Assembly: GCF_036324505.1 (NCBI RefSeq)
Contig: NC_086360.1
Span: 19,646,261-19,710,260 of the forward strand
Length of the DNA: 64,000 nucleotides
From: Eleginops maclovinus
Lineage: Eukaryota > Chordata > Actinopteri > Perciformes > Eleginopidae
Reading direction: 5' to 3'
Shown one piece after another: positions 1 through 16,100 of the stretch. Under the pieces are notes generated by a model. That model had not been told where the DNA came from. It saw only the letters and a program-made list of their open reading frames with translations, and searched no databases. A program made the translations under genes and the position numbers. Numbering within the stretch: position 1 is the first letter of the stretch; every line of letters begins with the position of its first letter.

Positions 1-1170
1 TCTGTTGCAAGTGCAATCAGGACATCAATCCATGCAGGGCAGTTCAACCAATAACGAGTCATTTGTAATTTGCAAAAGGCCGTCAAAACATTCAGCTTGT
101 GATTCAGAAGTAAATATAAATAGGTGAGTTCATTAGCGCCTGCTTAAGTGACTTTCACCTGCGTGTATCAGCGCAATAGTCTGGAGCTATGACTGACAAT
201 ATATATTTCAAACAAAAATAAATAATTTATCAAATTTCAGTTTTACAAATGAACAGTGTTAACCCTTATTCATAGAAACCTCAAGTGGCAGAAATGTAAA
301 ATACAAAAAGTGTTTGCTAATTTAACGTTAAAAAAAAAATATATATATATGTATATATGTACTGTATGTATATATATATATATATATATATGTGTATATA
401 TATATTTTTGTCACTCTAATACGTTTGATCTGTGTTATTCAATAACTGTTGTAGAAAACTCATTTTCACACCATGCATTATACAATAATTCGAGCTGTCA
501 GTAAGCTATATTAAAAATATTTTATGTTACACAAAAAATGGTGAATGTTCAAGTGGTCTACTGTACCATAATGTGAAGCATGTCTCTTCCCTGCTCCTTT
601 CCATCATGGGCTTTACAAATTGCTTGAAGTTTACATCAAGTTTTGTTTTATAGTGTACAAGTTTTCTTTTTATAATAATTGCCATAAGTGGAATAAACTA
701 ATTAAATATCCAATCAACCAATAATCAAAGCTTGTTGCTAATACTTATTGATGCACAACTTCGAGTTATTTGTACATATACAGTGCTCTTAATTTTGTAT
801 TGAAGCAATGAGATATGTATATACTGTTGGAGAACATAAATTGAGAATTTGAGAATTTCACATTGTGTTGAGAATCATTTCACAATTGTGCCGGAGCAAC
901 GAAGAAGAAATGTGATAAAAACATCTATTTGATCAACTTAACTGCTAATAGGCTATAAGTAAAAAGTGTTGTTCCCAATAAAGCACAGTTTAGCACTCTC
1001 TGTGTCATGGCTCTATGGTAGTCTTTTTAGGTGAGTGGGGGTCAGGGGGGGATAATGGTGCATCAGGAAAGCCTCAAACTGCCTCTGCAGCTCCTCTGTC
1101 CATTTGTTTGTCACCTGTCAGATGCTGGCAGCTGATTTTTCTCATACTCATCCTGACACTTTTCTCCCAG
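1..1170 (+). other. dock5 intron (partial, 3' portion)
   Basis: AT-rich sequence before the first recognisable dock5 exon. It ends in a pyrimidine-rich acceptor (tttctcccag) at 1161-1170. It contains an impure TA/TG dinucleotide run at about 340-411. No coding exon of the missing dock5 5' part was recognised here. Confidence 0.7.
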
Positions 1171-4100
1171 GATAGCTATGGAAACCTACATCCGTCAGCG
1201 GCAGCTCATCATGTCTCCGCTCATCCCATCTCGAGTCATCGGAGAGAACGAGCCGCTCACTGCGGTCTTCAACAAAGTCATTGCAACGCGGGAGGTCAAT
1301 CACAAAGGCCAGGGTAAAAAGAAGCGCTCACAGACAGCGTGTTCCCCCTGTGATTTCAGAGGGTCGCTCTAAATGGACCTTTCTGTTTTGAGTGGAACAC
1401 TTGATGTGTGAGGGGCCTACAGGGTGGGTTCTTTTGCCATCTGCCTTATTGAATTTTCTTCCATGTTTGCTGGCAGGACTCTTTGTGACCCTGAAGCTCC
1501 TCCCAGGGGATCTCGCCCAAGTAAGGAAGGACTACCCCCACTTTGTTGACCGCAGCACAGCTATCGTTAGGAAAATGGGCTTCCCAGAAATCATCCTCCC
1601 AGGTGGATTAAAGTCTTTGTTGCTCTACATAAACCATGGTCATGTTTGTTTTAATGGCTTACAAAGGCTTGAGAAGGGTTTATAACTTTTCAGCACATCC
1701 GTTTGATCATCTCTTGTTGTCCTTTCTCCAGGAATCGTGAGGAATGATATTTACGTAACATTGCTGCAGGGAGAGTTTGACCGTGGTAAAAAGAAGACCC
1801 CGAAAAACGTAGAGGTCATACTCAGTGTGCACGATGATGAAGGCAATTCCATCGAGGTAAAAGACACGAGTGGACGCAACATATCATCTTTGATTTCTAA
1901 CCTTTCTGTAGTTTAGCCTCATGTGACTTACTGGGCAACCATCTCCTTACAACCTAACAACTATAATTCTGCTGTAAATGTTCCACTTTTGATCCTACGG
2001 ATAGAAATGCTGGATTGTCGGACCACCACTTTGGTCCCGTTAAACTCTACCAACATTCATGGTCCCCAGATTATAAATTCCTGCTTAAATTGTATTAATT
2101 AAATAAATCAATTGTCTTTCTTTAAAAAGAGAAGATGATTAATACCAGATTTAACTAGAAAGCATAGATTTAAGATAATTTCCAGGGAAGTTACATGAAT
2201 TCATGAACAGGCAACACCATTACATAAACTCTAAACTTTACAGAGAAAATGCACATCAACATATACATATCCAGCACTTAATACTTGATCTGCTGTCTTT
2301 TCCTCTTGCTCTTTGTGAGGTTTATATAGAAGTTTTAAGTGAGTTTCTCAACAGCCTTCATGTCCCTCTTTGACTTGTTCTAAATGTCGCAATTGCCCGA
2401 TTTTTCCTCCTGTGCTACACTCAAGCCAAAATGTGTCTGGTAATTGTGGATTACTGCCTGCAAAACTGTTGACTTAACATCCGTCTCAGAGGTCCATTTT
2501 ATTTTGAGTGCCTTGAAATCGAACACTGTATATCTAATCATATAAACTTATCTCCTTCCTTCAATCTCTGTAGAAAGTGATATTTCCTGGGGCCGGGTAC
2601 GATGGCATCACAGAGTACAAGTCTGTCATTTACTACCAGGTGAAGCAGCCTTGTTGGAATGAAACGGTGAAGGTAAGCTTTTGTCAACGACCCGTAGGCT
2701 GCTTCCTATGTGTGATCGAACATGATAGCTCATGTTCTTTAATTACTCCTTCAAAGAACTCATTTCCCAGGGAGAATATTGACACAGGATGTGCTCTTCA
2801 TACACATCTCCCAGCAGATTGCATTTCTTCCATATGTATAATCCTGTATTCACTTTAATTCCCTGACTTTTATCTCCTTCCTGCAAGGTGACAATTCCCA
2901 TTGAAGACGTCTGCCGCTGTCACCTGAGGGTGATGTTTCGACACCGATCCTCCCAGGAGTGTGAGTGACTTAGTGTATCTTATTTTTATAACAAACTCCC
3001 ACATGTAATCCTGCAACCATGTTAAACACATTTACTCTTGCTGAGTCTGTTCCCATGTTATGCTCCTGTGTGTACTTCAGCGAGGGATAAATCAGAGAAG
3101 CCCTTCGGTATGGCCTTCGTACGGCTCATGAGAGGAGATGGGACCACGCTGAAAGATGGCAGGCATGAACTTATCGTCTATAAGGTACTTTTGCTTGATT
3201 GTGGTTTTGAATGAAGTTAAGGAAACCGCACTTAACTTTAAAATAGGCAGGATATTGTCCTGATGTAATTACTCCCAACAAAAAAAATCAGTGCCTTGAA
3301 TAGCTGACAGTGGGTAGATGGATTATGCATGAATCTCTCCTCAATCGATAAATATGAAATTAGACCTCCGTCGATCAATATGCTTCATGATTCATTTCAC
3401 GTTTTCTGAATTTTTTAGGTTGATGTGAAAAAGGCGGAGGATGCAAAGGTTTATCTCACCTTGCCAGCGACTTGGGCTGAGGTGGTGGAGAAGGAGAAAC
3501 AAACATCGAAGACGTTCCACCATTCAGGAGTGATTCCTGTGACTAAAGACAGCTTCCAGATAGCCACGCTCACCTGCTCCACCAAACTCACTCAGAACGG
3601 TACTGTAGGGCACTTTCTATTTATCACAATTTTCCAGGCTCTGACTCTGAGATAATTAAAAAAAGTTGTAAGTAATTTTTAAGAAATGAAACAGGTTCCT
3701 CATCAGCTAGACATGCAGGTAGATTTGTCGCCCCAGATTGCCCTAAAATTATTCAATCTGACCTGTATTATTTAATGTTGGTGTTGATTGATATAGATCA
3801 AATTAGATTTACATAGAACTGTCATGCTTTGGAAATGTATTTGAACAGATGTTGTCACAGCGGAGGTGATGCTTTTACTGATTGTTTTCGGATGTGTCTA
3901 TTTTTCCAGTGGATTTGCTTGGCCTGTTGAACTGGAGGTCTAGGCCTGAGGATCTGGACCAGATTCTGCAGAGGCTGATGGAGGTCGAGGGAGGAGAGAT
4001 TGTAAAAGTATGTCCCCCTGATTAAAATATGTAATACGTTGCTATATTTAACACAGGTTGTAAATGTTCCTTTTTTAATGGCTCCTTCTTAACAGCGTTC

Positions 4101-7100
4101 TTTTTTTATGCCCAGTTTCTCCAAGACACTCTCGATGCTCTGTTCAACATCATGATGGAGACTTCAGAGAAGGACACTTATGACACGCTGGTGTTCGATG
4201 CCTTGGTTAGTAGTTTGTCAGGCCTTAGCGACAATGGGGTACAAAACTTTTACCACACAAATGCTGCCGACACGTGTCAACATGAAAATAAACCCTGAAA
4301 CTTAAGTGGAAAGCTGACTTTTCAGTGCAGAAAAATAGCAAATATAGCAAAATTGTTGACAGTAAATATGGTAGAGGATGCAATTTTGGAAAATCTTACA
4401 AACAAGATAGACAAATAAAAGACTGAAATTACAACTAACAATATGATACGTCTGCTAGTCACAGATAGGAGGCTCCTCGTCTGTGTGGAATATGTCTGTG
4501 ATGTTGAGAAACATACATTCGATTGCTATTATTCTGTTGGAACCCATACTACCTATTTGTAGGGAGGGGGAATTAGGGATGATAATAAGGGTCCCAAGTA
4601 AAAAAAGGTTGGGATTAACTCCGTAAATGCATCTTCTTTCACCTTGGTCTTGGCTCTGATTGTGCGTGTTCCTCTTTTCTATACCCAGGTATTTATAATC
4701 ACGCTTATTGGCGACATCAAATTCCAGCACTTCAATCCAGTCCTGGAAACCTACATCAACAAGCACTTCAGTGCCACTCTGGCCTACATGTGAGTCTTTC
4801 CTCTGTTTCCCACCTTTGATCACGTACACCCCTTCAAGCTGTTTATTTTTAGTGGGTCTTTGCTCTCCACCCACACACAAATTAGCTGCAAACCTTGATG
4901 CCTGACTCATTCAATTTCTCAGGAAGCTAACCAGGGTGCTAAACTACTACGTGGGCCATGCAGAGGAGTCCGTCCTGAGCGAGAGGCTCTACGCAGCACT
5001 CAAAGCTCTCAAATACCTGTTCAGGTTTATTGTCCAGTCCCGGGTCCTCCATCTCAGGTATCAACGCCACTTCCAACCAAGAATCCACTTTTCATATTAA
5101 ACATTTGTATTCATATTATAAAAGTGACCTCTTTTAATGTGATGCCTGGCCTTGACTTTCAGATTCTACGGGAACAGTCAGGATGGTGACGCCTTCTTCA
5201 ACTCAATTCGCACCCTTTTCCTGTCTTTCAACACTCTCATGGACAGACCTCTAGACGAGGGAGTGAAGATAAAAGTAAGTTGAAGAAGAATAGGTGATGT
5301 GCTTTTATTATAGCTTTTATTTTATTAATGTGTTTAGTTTCTGTAATATATATAGACCTTCAAATCATGTGGAAACAGTTGAAAATGAGTCATTTCTACC
5401 AAAATGCAGCCATTTTCAGTCTCATTAATCCACCTGTGAAAATGTGTTATGGACAAGATGTTAGAACATTTTCACAAATTATCTTTAAAATAAGTGTGGC
5501 ATCCCTGTTGGCAGTCTCATTTAGGGGTATAAAAACCTTGGTAAAAAGCTTGTTTAACTAAAAAAAAAAACATCCCTCTGCTCCTTATGAGACCTGATTC
5601 TGTTGTTTTTCAGGGAGCAATATTGAAATACCTTCCCAGCATCATTAATGACATCCAGTCTGCGTTTGATCCCGTGGAACTCAGGTAACTACCCAGAGGA
5701 TTTACACAGCAGGATATGATAATTGCCTTACTCTGTGCAAATTATCATATTTACTCCTGAACGAAAAGAGGAGTCATTCTCAGATTTTGCTGCTGTAAAA
5801 TCAACCTTTAATGTGTACTGATCATTATTCGTCTGTGGCAGTAATTACTGGATGACAAATGTGAAAAGCATACAAATTGTCACACACTTCTTCTCTTTCA
5901 TTCTCTTCTCAGCGTTCTCCTAGCGAAGTTCATTGAGAGCATTCCTGACTCTCAGCTTGTGCGTCAAAAGCTGGGCTGCTTGTGTAAAATGGTGGAGAGT
6001 GACCTTTTCAGGCAGCCAGGTAGGAGTCCTCGAGGCTTGAAAAGTGCATAATGACATTTCACACAAGATTAAGGAAAGAAAACTGCTCCGCATCACACTT
6101 GCATAAAAGTTTGTCAGGTCAGCTCCATTAATAGGGAATGTACTCTGTGATACAATGAGTCTATCCTCTGCTCACAGATTGTCGAGATGTGTTTCTGCCA
6201 CTTGTTACCGACCAGCTGAGTGGGCAGCTGGATGACCACTCTTGTAAACCGGACCATGAGGCCTGCGCACAGCTACTCAGCACGGTGTTGGACAACCTAG
6301 ACCGCAAGGACGTGGTGAGGAGAATAGAGACACACAGATCATGAGCCTAAATGGTCAGACCACACAAACAACAGAAACAACCCATCTACTCTGCATTAGA
6401 TGGTGGGTTAAAGCAGCTGAAATGAGCCCACCATGACGAATAGGGATACAACTCTGACCTCCATTGCCACGTCAGAGCATAACTGCTGCTGTGTGACACG
6501 GAAAGAAGCCACTTGAGGTGATTTGGGCTCCTCTTAAAAAGGTTTTTCTGGGCACGTCTACACAGAAAAAAAGGCCTCGAGCAGACCTTGAGCATGCTGG
6601 AGGAATTTTATATCCAATACAGCCTGGTAGCACCTAGATGTCCCCCTAGTAGAGGACTGATCTAAGTAGAAGACGTACTGGTTACACTGATTAACCAGAT
6701 AAGCAGTTTGAAATGAAATTTCTATTCATGCTAATACTTTGAGCTTTTGCCTAAGATTTGAGCTATTTCTCTTAGAGATAGCTACATATCACAACCTTGT
6801 TTATTGGCTGATAACAATCGATACTGTCTTTTGCCCATTCTTATAAAACCAAGCTGTTAATAATGCATTTTATGGATGCATTTTTCTCAACCCAGCATTC
6901 TTGAAAACATCACACTCAAACTGTGAAAGAAAATATTATATATCCTTAAAGGAAGAATCACATATTCCACAACATGACTCGGTAATGCAACATTGCTCCT
7001 TCTTTTTATTCAAGTTGTTTCCCTCACAGAACCTTAAGCCGTTTTAATTGCTAAGCAGTGTTTCAAACATTCAAAATTAAATTAAAAATCCAACTTTGTG

Positions 7101-10100
7101 CAACATTTTCACACACTCAATGAAGCGTATACCTCACTGAGAGATGTTTGGAATAAAACAGAGTATTGGATTATGCCTTTATACCAACAATATCCAAATA
7201 CAGTGATTTAGGCCCACATCGGACTGATACACATTCATGGTAATGGATCCCCACATCCCCCAATTTGTTTCTGAGATTTAGGCTTCTGCCCCAAAATGAT
7301 AGAGGGGAAATGAAGGAATTGAAGCATTGAAGAATTGCAGCAACATATTTTTCCACAAAGGATAACTCACTGCGAGGCTTTTCTTTAAAACATCCGAAAT
7401 AATGACAAACCACAATCCCTGAAAGCTCGAGGTGACATCTCCAGTTTCTTCTTTTAACTGACCAGCACGCAAAACACAATGGTACTTAGTGAACTAAAAT
7501 TCAGGACAAGTCATTACAATTCAGAGGCTTTTATCATTTGTGCCATGTTTTGCCTGCAATATCACTAAAACAGTTTATCAGTTATCAAAATACTCGCAAA
7601 ATAATTTATCTCATGTTTGTAAATACTAATCCTAAATATATTCACAAAGAAAACATTTGAAAGAGAAAACTATCCACAGTAACTTGAAAGAACAAAAAAT
7701 AAATGTAATTTAGAAATGATCTCAAAACCTGGGAAAAGTGAGAATATAGGCTGTCATTTTTTCCTTTCTTTTTTGTAATTTGCTTGAACCCACCCTTTGA
7801 TCCGGAAAATACTTGGCAGCGTTTCTGTGTGGCGGTGTTTCAGCGGGTAATTGTACATGAGGCTGTTCTGTCTGTGCAGGGTCCAACCAGAGGGCACGTT
7901 CAGCTGATAATGGAGCGGCTTCTTCGCAGGGTTAATCGCACCGTCATCAGCATGGAGAGATCCTCCCCTCTCATTGTAAGACACGCTCTGGTGTTACAGC
8001 TGAAATATGTCCTTGATGAATACATCCTCAGCATGCATTTTAATATTAATTACACTGACATCAACATACAGAAATAAGCTAATCTTTTAAGAGGTATAAC
8101 AAAACACACGGGTAATGCTTTTCTTTTTTCTGGACAATAATTCATTGTGATACAAGTGATTAATAGTTTACTTCTCCGCGGCAGGGACACTATCTCGCCT
8201 GCATGACGGCCATCCTGAAGCAAATGGATGACATGCATTACGCCCACTACATCAGCACCTTCAAGACGAGACAGGATATCGTTGTAAGTGTCCTGGTTCC
8301 TCCCCTGCTGGCTACATCTTGTCCTGAAATATCTCATCAATAACAGGCATTAAACCACCCAGGCCACTTACTGCTTCTCCAGGGAATATTGGTTATAGAC
8401 ATTTCATGCAATGGATTGGACTGACATGATGAGGATGTCAGTAGCGGCTCTCCATTATGCTGTGGGAGCATCATGTGTGCCTGACATGTGCCTGTGCTGT
8501 TTTAGATTTGCTTACACTGGACTTTACTTTATGTATTTCTTCTTTGTGGGCTGGGAAAGAAATGAACATTTTAGCATCAAAAAAGGATTATGAAAACAAG
8601 ATCAATTAGATAAAACATTTATTGAGCTGTTTCACATTGATGCCCTTGTTTTGTCTTTTCCTTTTTTCTTCTTTATCTAGCACATCCTACCTTTCCCTTA
8701 CAGTAGTGCACTTTTCGTTTCACTGATCAATATGCAGTGTGTGAAGACATTTACATTAGTCCTTGTTGGTGCACTTCTACAGTATATTAAAACAAATGAA
8801 TTTAGGTGTAATTTAATTTTAATTCAAATATTTATGTTACATTAAGTCGTTTTCAAGTGGTTGTGTAAGTGCACTAATGTTACTGCATAGTTAATAAAAA
8901 ATGTTTGTTAATAATTACATTTATATTATGCATATTTATATATATTTATTTACTGTTATTTCTTACATTTATTTTATCATATTTAAAGTTATAGATGTTT
9001 AACTACTGGAAAAAGACACGTTTTTTTAGATTTGCATGTTACTTTCAAGGTTAATTATAGTGCAAAAAATCCTTGCGTTCTCAACATAATTGTGATTATA
9101 ATTTTCCATAATCAGAGAGCCGTGGTGTGCATGCACTCTCAGTAAAGATTTTATTCCTGTGCTTCCCTCAGGACTTCCTCATGGAGACATTCATCATGTT
9201 TAAGGACCTGATGGGAGACGTGTTCCCCGCTGACTGGATGATCATGAACCTGGTGCAGATGCAGGTCTTCCTGAGGGCCATAAATCAGTACTCCGACGTC
9301 CTCAACATGTACTTCCTGGATCAGGCACATTTTGAACTCCAGGTGTGTCTTTGTCCTCCCCAGCCTGCATAGAGGTTACATTTCTTATTTAACAGAAAAT
9401 CAGAAGCCAGTGTTATGAGAAGGTAATTATGGTATTAATATTTGAAAACCCTGCTCCCCTTGCAGCTGTGGAATAACTACTTTCATTTGACCGTGGCGTT
9501 CCTCACTCACAAGACACTGCAACTGGAGTCCTTCTCTCAGGAGAAACGAAATAAGATACTGAACAAGTGAAGTCATTTACATTTCAATAAAAATATTATT
9601 TCATTGGAGGAAACTTAATTTAATAGTCCCTTAATTAAAATTTGCCACAGATATGGAGACATGAGGAAGACTATTGGGTTCAAGATCGGAGATATGTGGT
9701 ACAATCTGGGTGAGTGTTTTGCACTTTGTGATAACGCTTCATTTATCACAGAGTTTGTGGCAGTGTTTATTCAGTGCCTTCCAGTAATGCAAGGGGAATA
9801 ACAAGACAATATTTTTATATTGTCCAGTTTCACGGTGTGTTGTTTTTTTGTTTTCCACATTATTGGATTTGTCTCTGTTTGTTGAGATATGAAGATGCAG
9901 CTTATTGCCTTCTCTATATACTATGATATTTCTGCATGATAAAGCTTCATTGTCCCTCAGGCCCCCACAAAATGAAGTTCATCCCAGCGATGGTCGGGCC
10001 CATTCTGGAGGTCACGCTGGTGCCTGAGCCCGAAATAAGGAAAGCCACCATCCCCATCTTCTTTGATATGATGCAGTGTGAGCACAACTTCAGCCCCGGT

Positions 10101-13100
10101 CGCACATTTGAAACAGTAAGAAGCTACATAAGAAGTTCAGACCTTTGGTGTTCTTCGTTTGAATCTGAAGTGCAACATTTGTGATGTGGATGATGATGTT
10201 GTTTTTTGGTTTTCCTTCTTTTTCTTGGCAGTTTGAGAATGAACTGATTACAAAGTTGGATCAGGAGGTAGAAGGAGGCCAGGGTGATGAGCAGTACAAA
10301 GTCCTGCTGGAGAAAACGTAAGACGGGAATCAGATCAAATATTTCTTATACACGTTCTTTAATATATATACAATACAGCAATACCATTGTTTTATTCTTT
10401 TTGATAGAGAATGCACATTGTTAAAATCCAAAGGCATTTTTGATGGTGTTTTTAGAACATCCCTCAAGTAGCCAATAGGACAGCACAGAGTGGTAGAATT
10501 ATGGGCAACATCTTAATCAATAGATAGAAACCCCTCTGGGACAGAATATTATATAACAATATTTTAATGTGCTGATCGGGAGGAAAGGCACGCTTTGGCT
10601 TACTCTGAGAACTAGTTGTTTGTTTTTATGTGCAGATTGTTGGAGCACTGCAGACGCCACAGATACCTGTCTCAGTCCGGAGAGGAACTGGCTCTGCTGC
10701 TCAGCAGCCTGCTGGAGAATCTCCTGGCTTACCGCACCATCACACATGACGAGAGTCCCGAGCACCGCATGAGCTGCACCGTCAACGTGCTGGTATGCCT
10801 CGTTTCCCTTTGTTTGCAGAAAGGGTTAACACCGTTCATGCATGTTCATAAAGCAATTATCTGTGCTGCAAAGTGCTTCAGATAAAGTGTTTTTCAAGAC
10901 TGTGCAATTAAGTTTTTGGGGGTATTTTTTGTCTTGCAGAATTTCTACAAAGAAAAAAAAAGGGAGGACATTTACATCCGGTGAGTCGGAAAGAAGCACA
11001 CAGCATCTGGATCTTGGACCAAAGGGCTCACTGTGTCTAACTAATGTGGTCTTTTACCTAGGTACTTATACAAGCTGCGAGATTTGCACCTGGACTGTGA
11101 GAACTACACAGAGGCCTCCTACACTCTCCTACTACATGCTGAACTACTGGAGGTATCTGAGACAACAAGAAGCTCTTGGTTCCCTTCTTATTTTAGAAGT
11201 GTTACCCTTAATATTCCCATGCCTTTTAACCTTATTGTTAATGAATGATATTTTTTACACAGTGGTCCGACAAACCCTGCGCACCTCATCTGATACCTGG
11301 AGACGGGAAGCATGTATGGACTCAACAAGAGCTGAAAGAGAGGCTCATCCAGGAGATCATTTGCTATTTGGACAAGGGCAAGGTGTGTGTTTGTGGCTCA
11401 CCTGCTCATATACACGGGAGCTGATGTCAAAAGTTCTAATGTCCTTATTATTAATTACATTAGCCAAAGAAAAAGTGTGAATTGTGCCCTCTCAGCAAGC
11501 ATTGTGAAACTGGTGGGGAAGTTACTTTAGCTCTTTATTGTGTTAGTACAGTATTTAAATCTCTCACTGGCAGCCACATATTGACTGTTTACCCTCGAAG
11601 CCGCGAGTGCAGCCGTGGGTACCAGATGGCAGACTCTGGCTTGTGCCCCTGTGTTGTTTTGTTTTTACTTTGTGTTCCCTTTTCGCTGAGTGATGCACAT
11701 GTCTTCTCAGATGTGGGAGAAGGCCATTGAGCTGGGCAAGCAGCTGGCCAAGATGCACGAGAGCCACATGTTTGACTTCATGGAGCTGAGCCAGCTTCTG
11801 GTAAGAGGAGACATTCTATTTTCATTCAGCCGTACAAATAAAATCCTCTTAAAATGGCAGCTTTAAATTCTGATATGAAAAAAACTTACATGATTTAGTT
11901 CTTTATGCCTCTTATTAAAATGAGTCTGAGTAATAATGGACAAGAATTGTGTTTCAGTACAAGTCTGAGTGCAATTATTTGAGGAGATGGAGAAGATAAG
12001 TGTGTCTTAACCTGTTTACCCAACTGCTGCTGTGGAGTTTGAATTTATTATGAAAAATGAACTTATAAATTATTTCAGCTCTAGTAGTTCACCTTGATTG
12101 TGCTCCCGTAATCTATTAACATAATTAAATAAAACACACGAGAGTACCCACATTTGGTAGTTAATAAGAGACTAAATGAAATACTGTGGATGTTATGCAC
12201 TCTATCGTTTTCTTTATCCTCTGTCACAGAAAAAACAGGCCGGCTTCTATGAAAATATAATGCATGCAATGCGGCCACAACCAGAGTACTTTGCTGTTGG
12301 ATATTATGGCCTTGGATTCCCTTCTTTCCTCAGGGTAAGTAAATGATAACCTGCTTCAATAACTAAAGACTTAGAGAAACCTGATGCTATAATCTTGATC
12401 AAAGTTATTCAGTTGTTGATAGCACAAGGTCAGAAGGAATACTCTCACATGTTATGTAAATAAGCTTATTTGTAATTATAGCTTTTTGTTGAATTTTTTG
12501 CTGTTTTGTTGCTAACTGATTTTTTCTGCTACAGAACAAGATGTTCATCTTTCGGGGGAAGGAGTACGAGTGGCTGGAAGACTTCAGTTTAAAGCTGCTC
12601 TCTCAGTTCCCCAACGCAACACGCATGACCAACACAGTGCCCCCTGGAGACAACATCTGCAACTCCTCCGGACAGCGTATCCTAATATAGATTAAAAGGT
12701 TTTATTGTCATATGCACAACAAATACAACAGTCTTGAAAATGTTAAGTCCAAGGCTCTTCCAACAATGTAACATATAGTTTACTGAAGACATAAAAAGAA
12801 ATAGATTTATTCAATAAGAAAAATGGTGCATGTGACATGATGGTGCTACTAAAGTGCAAGAGTAAGTCCACTATTTACATGTAAAGTACAACATGATAAC
12901 AGAATTTAAAATTAAATACTGTCCAGTAGAAGAAATACTGTATTTTGTTATAATGAATGCATATGTGGATATGGGAACTATTAGCTGGTGTGTGTTCTAC
13001 AAACAACACATATGAAGGGGGTTTTAAAAAAAAATTTAGCCAGGTTAGCAGCATGGCTCAAGGAAAGGCAAGGAGGTTGACATCTGGACTTCTATTTTAA

Positions 13101-16100
13101 AGTCTTCCAAATGAATGTTGTGCACACATTCATGTCCTCGTTATGATGAATTGTACAGATTGGACCTAAGGGGAACTTTTCATGTAACGCTGATTTCAGG
13201 TCAATATTTAAAATGCGTTCCATCAGCCTCAGTTGTATCTTTGTTTATTGCTGATACAACAAAATGAATGGTTAACATTATACCTGCTAAAACATCATCA
13301 TGTTAGCATTGTTATTCTAAGTATGTTAGCATGCTGACATCAGGATTTAGCCTTAAGCGCCACTACACCTACCTACACACGACAGATTTCTGCTATCATG
13401 TCTGTAGACTTATTTCACAATTACAGATTTGAAGAGGTAATCTGATCCAATGCTGCTCAGCTTTTTACTGCTCCTCAACATTATTCCCTGTTTTATCCTT
13501 AGCTGAACTCCACAGACATCCAGTGCTTTACTGTCAAGCCTGTTCTCACCGTGCCACACCAGTTTAAAGACAAAGGGGTTCCAGAGCAGATATTAAAGTG
13601 AGGAGGGAACACTTAAAGGCTGATTTATCTTCTCGTGAACACCTTGGGGTTTATAGTTCTCGTCAAAAGACTAACTCACCGCTGTCCTTCCTTGATCTTT
13701 TGCAGCTATTACAGAACCAATGAAGTGGACCAGTTCAACTATTCCAGGCCCTTCAGGAAAGGTGAAAAGGACCCAGACAATGAATTTGCAGTAAGCATTT
13801 TTATGTTGTATTAACTTCAAAGAACTAAGCCCATATGTCTAATCACAACTATAAATAATAAAAAGTATTAAAAAAACATGTTTCACATACTGCACTCTGT
13901 AGAATATTAAAGATGTTAAAATGTCACCCTTTAACATTTTATTGATATTTATTCTGCTTTAAAGACCATGTGGATCGAGAGGACAACGTACATTACAGCC
14001 TATCGCTTCCCGGGGATTCTGAAATGGTTTGAAGTAAAGTCTGCCAAAGTGGTAAGAGGCCAACGTGGCGCTCAAACCTTCTACTTTGTTCACAGTTTAT
14101 TTTACATATAAATTCCCATCATGTAATTGTCCCGGTGTGCAGGAGGAGATCAGTCCTTTGGCGATTGCCGTAGAGACCATGGAGATGGCCAATGAAAAGC
14201 TGAGTAACCTTGTGCAGCAGCAAGACTGCGATCGCTCGCTGTCCATCAACCCACTATCCATGATGCTCAGCGGCATCGTCGACCCCGCTGTCATGGGCGG
14301 CTTCTCTAACTACGAGAAGGTTTGACTTTATTGTTTAACGATACACATTTTCCAGCAGAGAGCATAGATGGACAGATGCAACAGAAAAGTAAAACAGACA
14401 ATTTGTAAGGAGCAGAGAATCACAACACAAAATGTCTCTCTTCTGCACTGTATCTGTCAAGCTGTTTGTTGTGTCTGTTCAGGTTTTAGTGCACAGTTCA
14501 CTCTAAAGTAATACATGTGGAGAAAAAAAAGATACAGCTATTTAAAACTGCAACAGATAAGTCGTACAACTGTAATCATTAAGATACATTTGTACGTTCT
14601 GTAACACTTTATATGAAGGTAAAAATATTAACTAGTTGCTTTTTAGCATGCATGTTAGTAGGATATTGGCTCTTTTAAAGTAGGTATTGATACCTTATTC
14701 TGCATGATCGTATTCTTCAACTACTAGGCCATTAATCAAGAGTGTTCCCTCAATATTCCTCCTTATTGCTTATTGATAGTGAGAAAGGCAGCTGTTGTAC
14801 ATGAATTATGATTTTAATATACTCACTAACAAAGCCTATAAGGTGATAGAACATGAGTAGTCTTTCTCATTTACTAAATTAAGTCTGCTCTTGTGTAAAA
14901 TAATAGAATGTTAATAGTGTGCAAAAAACTCTAAATCAAGTCAACTAACTCAGGATACAGTATGTTCCCCGGTCTGGGATAGTAAACAGTTAGAGTTACT
15001 GACCAGAATAAAAGGGTTCAAATCCAACCTGCGTCCCTTTGCTGCGTGTGTTCTCTCTCTCTCTCTCTCTCTCCTTACTTCAGCTATGAAGGCGAAAAAA
15101 CCCCGAAATAAAACAAACCATATGTATAATCCTGCCATACAAATGGAAAGAGGCAGACATTCTTGGAGAACATAAACAACCTTACAAAAATATAACTTCA
15201 GACAGGTGACGCCTACACAGATCAATATTAAAGTATTTGTAAATGTATTATAAGCAATATATTTTGAGTTAGTAATACTTCATTTAGATTTATTTAGACA
15301 CACAAGGATAATCCTTATTTTTGTTTTATTAACATCAAAAATGCTACTCCTGTTCAACCATTCTATAAGGCTCATTCTACAGAAAGCATATTTAGAGCAT
15401 CAGTTTCTGTACAACTTCCGAACTTAATATTAAAAAACAGTAATTAGAAAGTAATTTAGGGGCATCTCTCAAATCTACAATTTCAAACTCTAAATATTGA
15501 TTATGGTCTGGCAGACAGATGAACATGTGTTTTATACTGAGTATAAAGAGCTAGTATACTACCTGAATACATGCAAATAAACGACTAGTTGATAGCTAAT
15601 ATGTGTCCTTTTTTTATATATAACATTTTGTTAAATAAAAATCGGGCCAGCCAAAAGCCTGTTCTCACTCCAAAGGTTTATTCATAAGGGAACTGCTGTG
15701 GCCTCTTTGTCATGCTTTAGAAACCGGCTCACTGTTGCTTGCAGTTAGATGTTAAGATGTTGTATAAAAGAGCAGCCCAATATTCATCCTGCTTTCATCC
15801 TCTTTAGGCCTTCTTCACAGACACCTACATCCAAGAGCACCCAGAGGACCACGAGCGCATTGAGGTCCTTAAACAGCTCATCGCCCTGCAGGTAAATCCT
15901 TCCACCATCGCTGTCATTGACACCGGCCTCAAAGCAGAACACGTTTTGGAATACTTAAGTGTCCGTCTTCCTCTCTAGATCCCACTCTTGGCAGATGGGA
16001 TTCGTATCCATGGGGAGAAGACAACGGAGCAGCTGAAGCCCTTACACAACCGTCTGGTTACTTGCTTCCAAGACCTTCGGGAGAAAGTGGAGAAGCATTA

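Noticed and set aside
10842..11480. 212-codon open frame on the plus strand
   Set aside because: Read-through of dock5 exons and introns; the real coding segments here are 10940-10980, 11062-11152 and 11263-11382, in dock5 phases.
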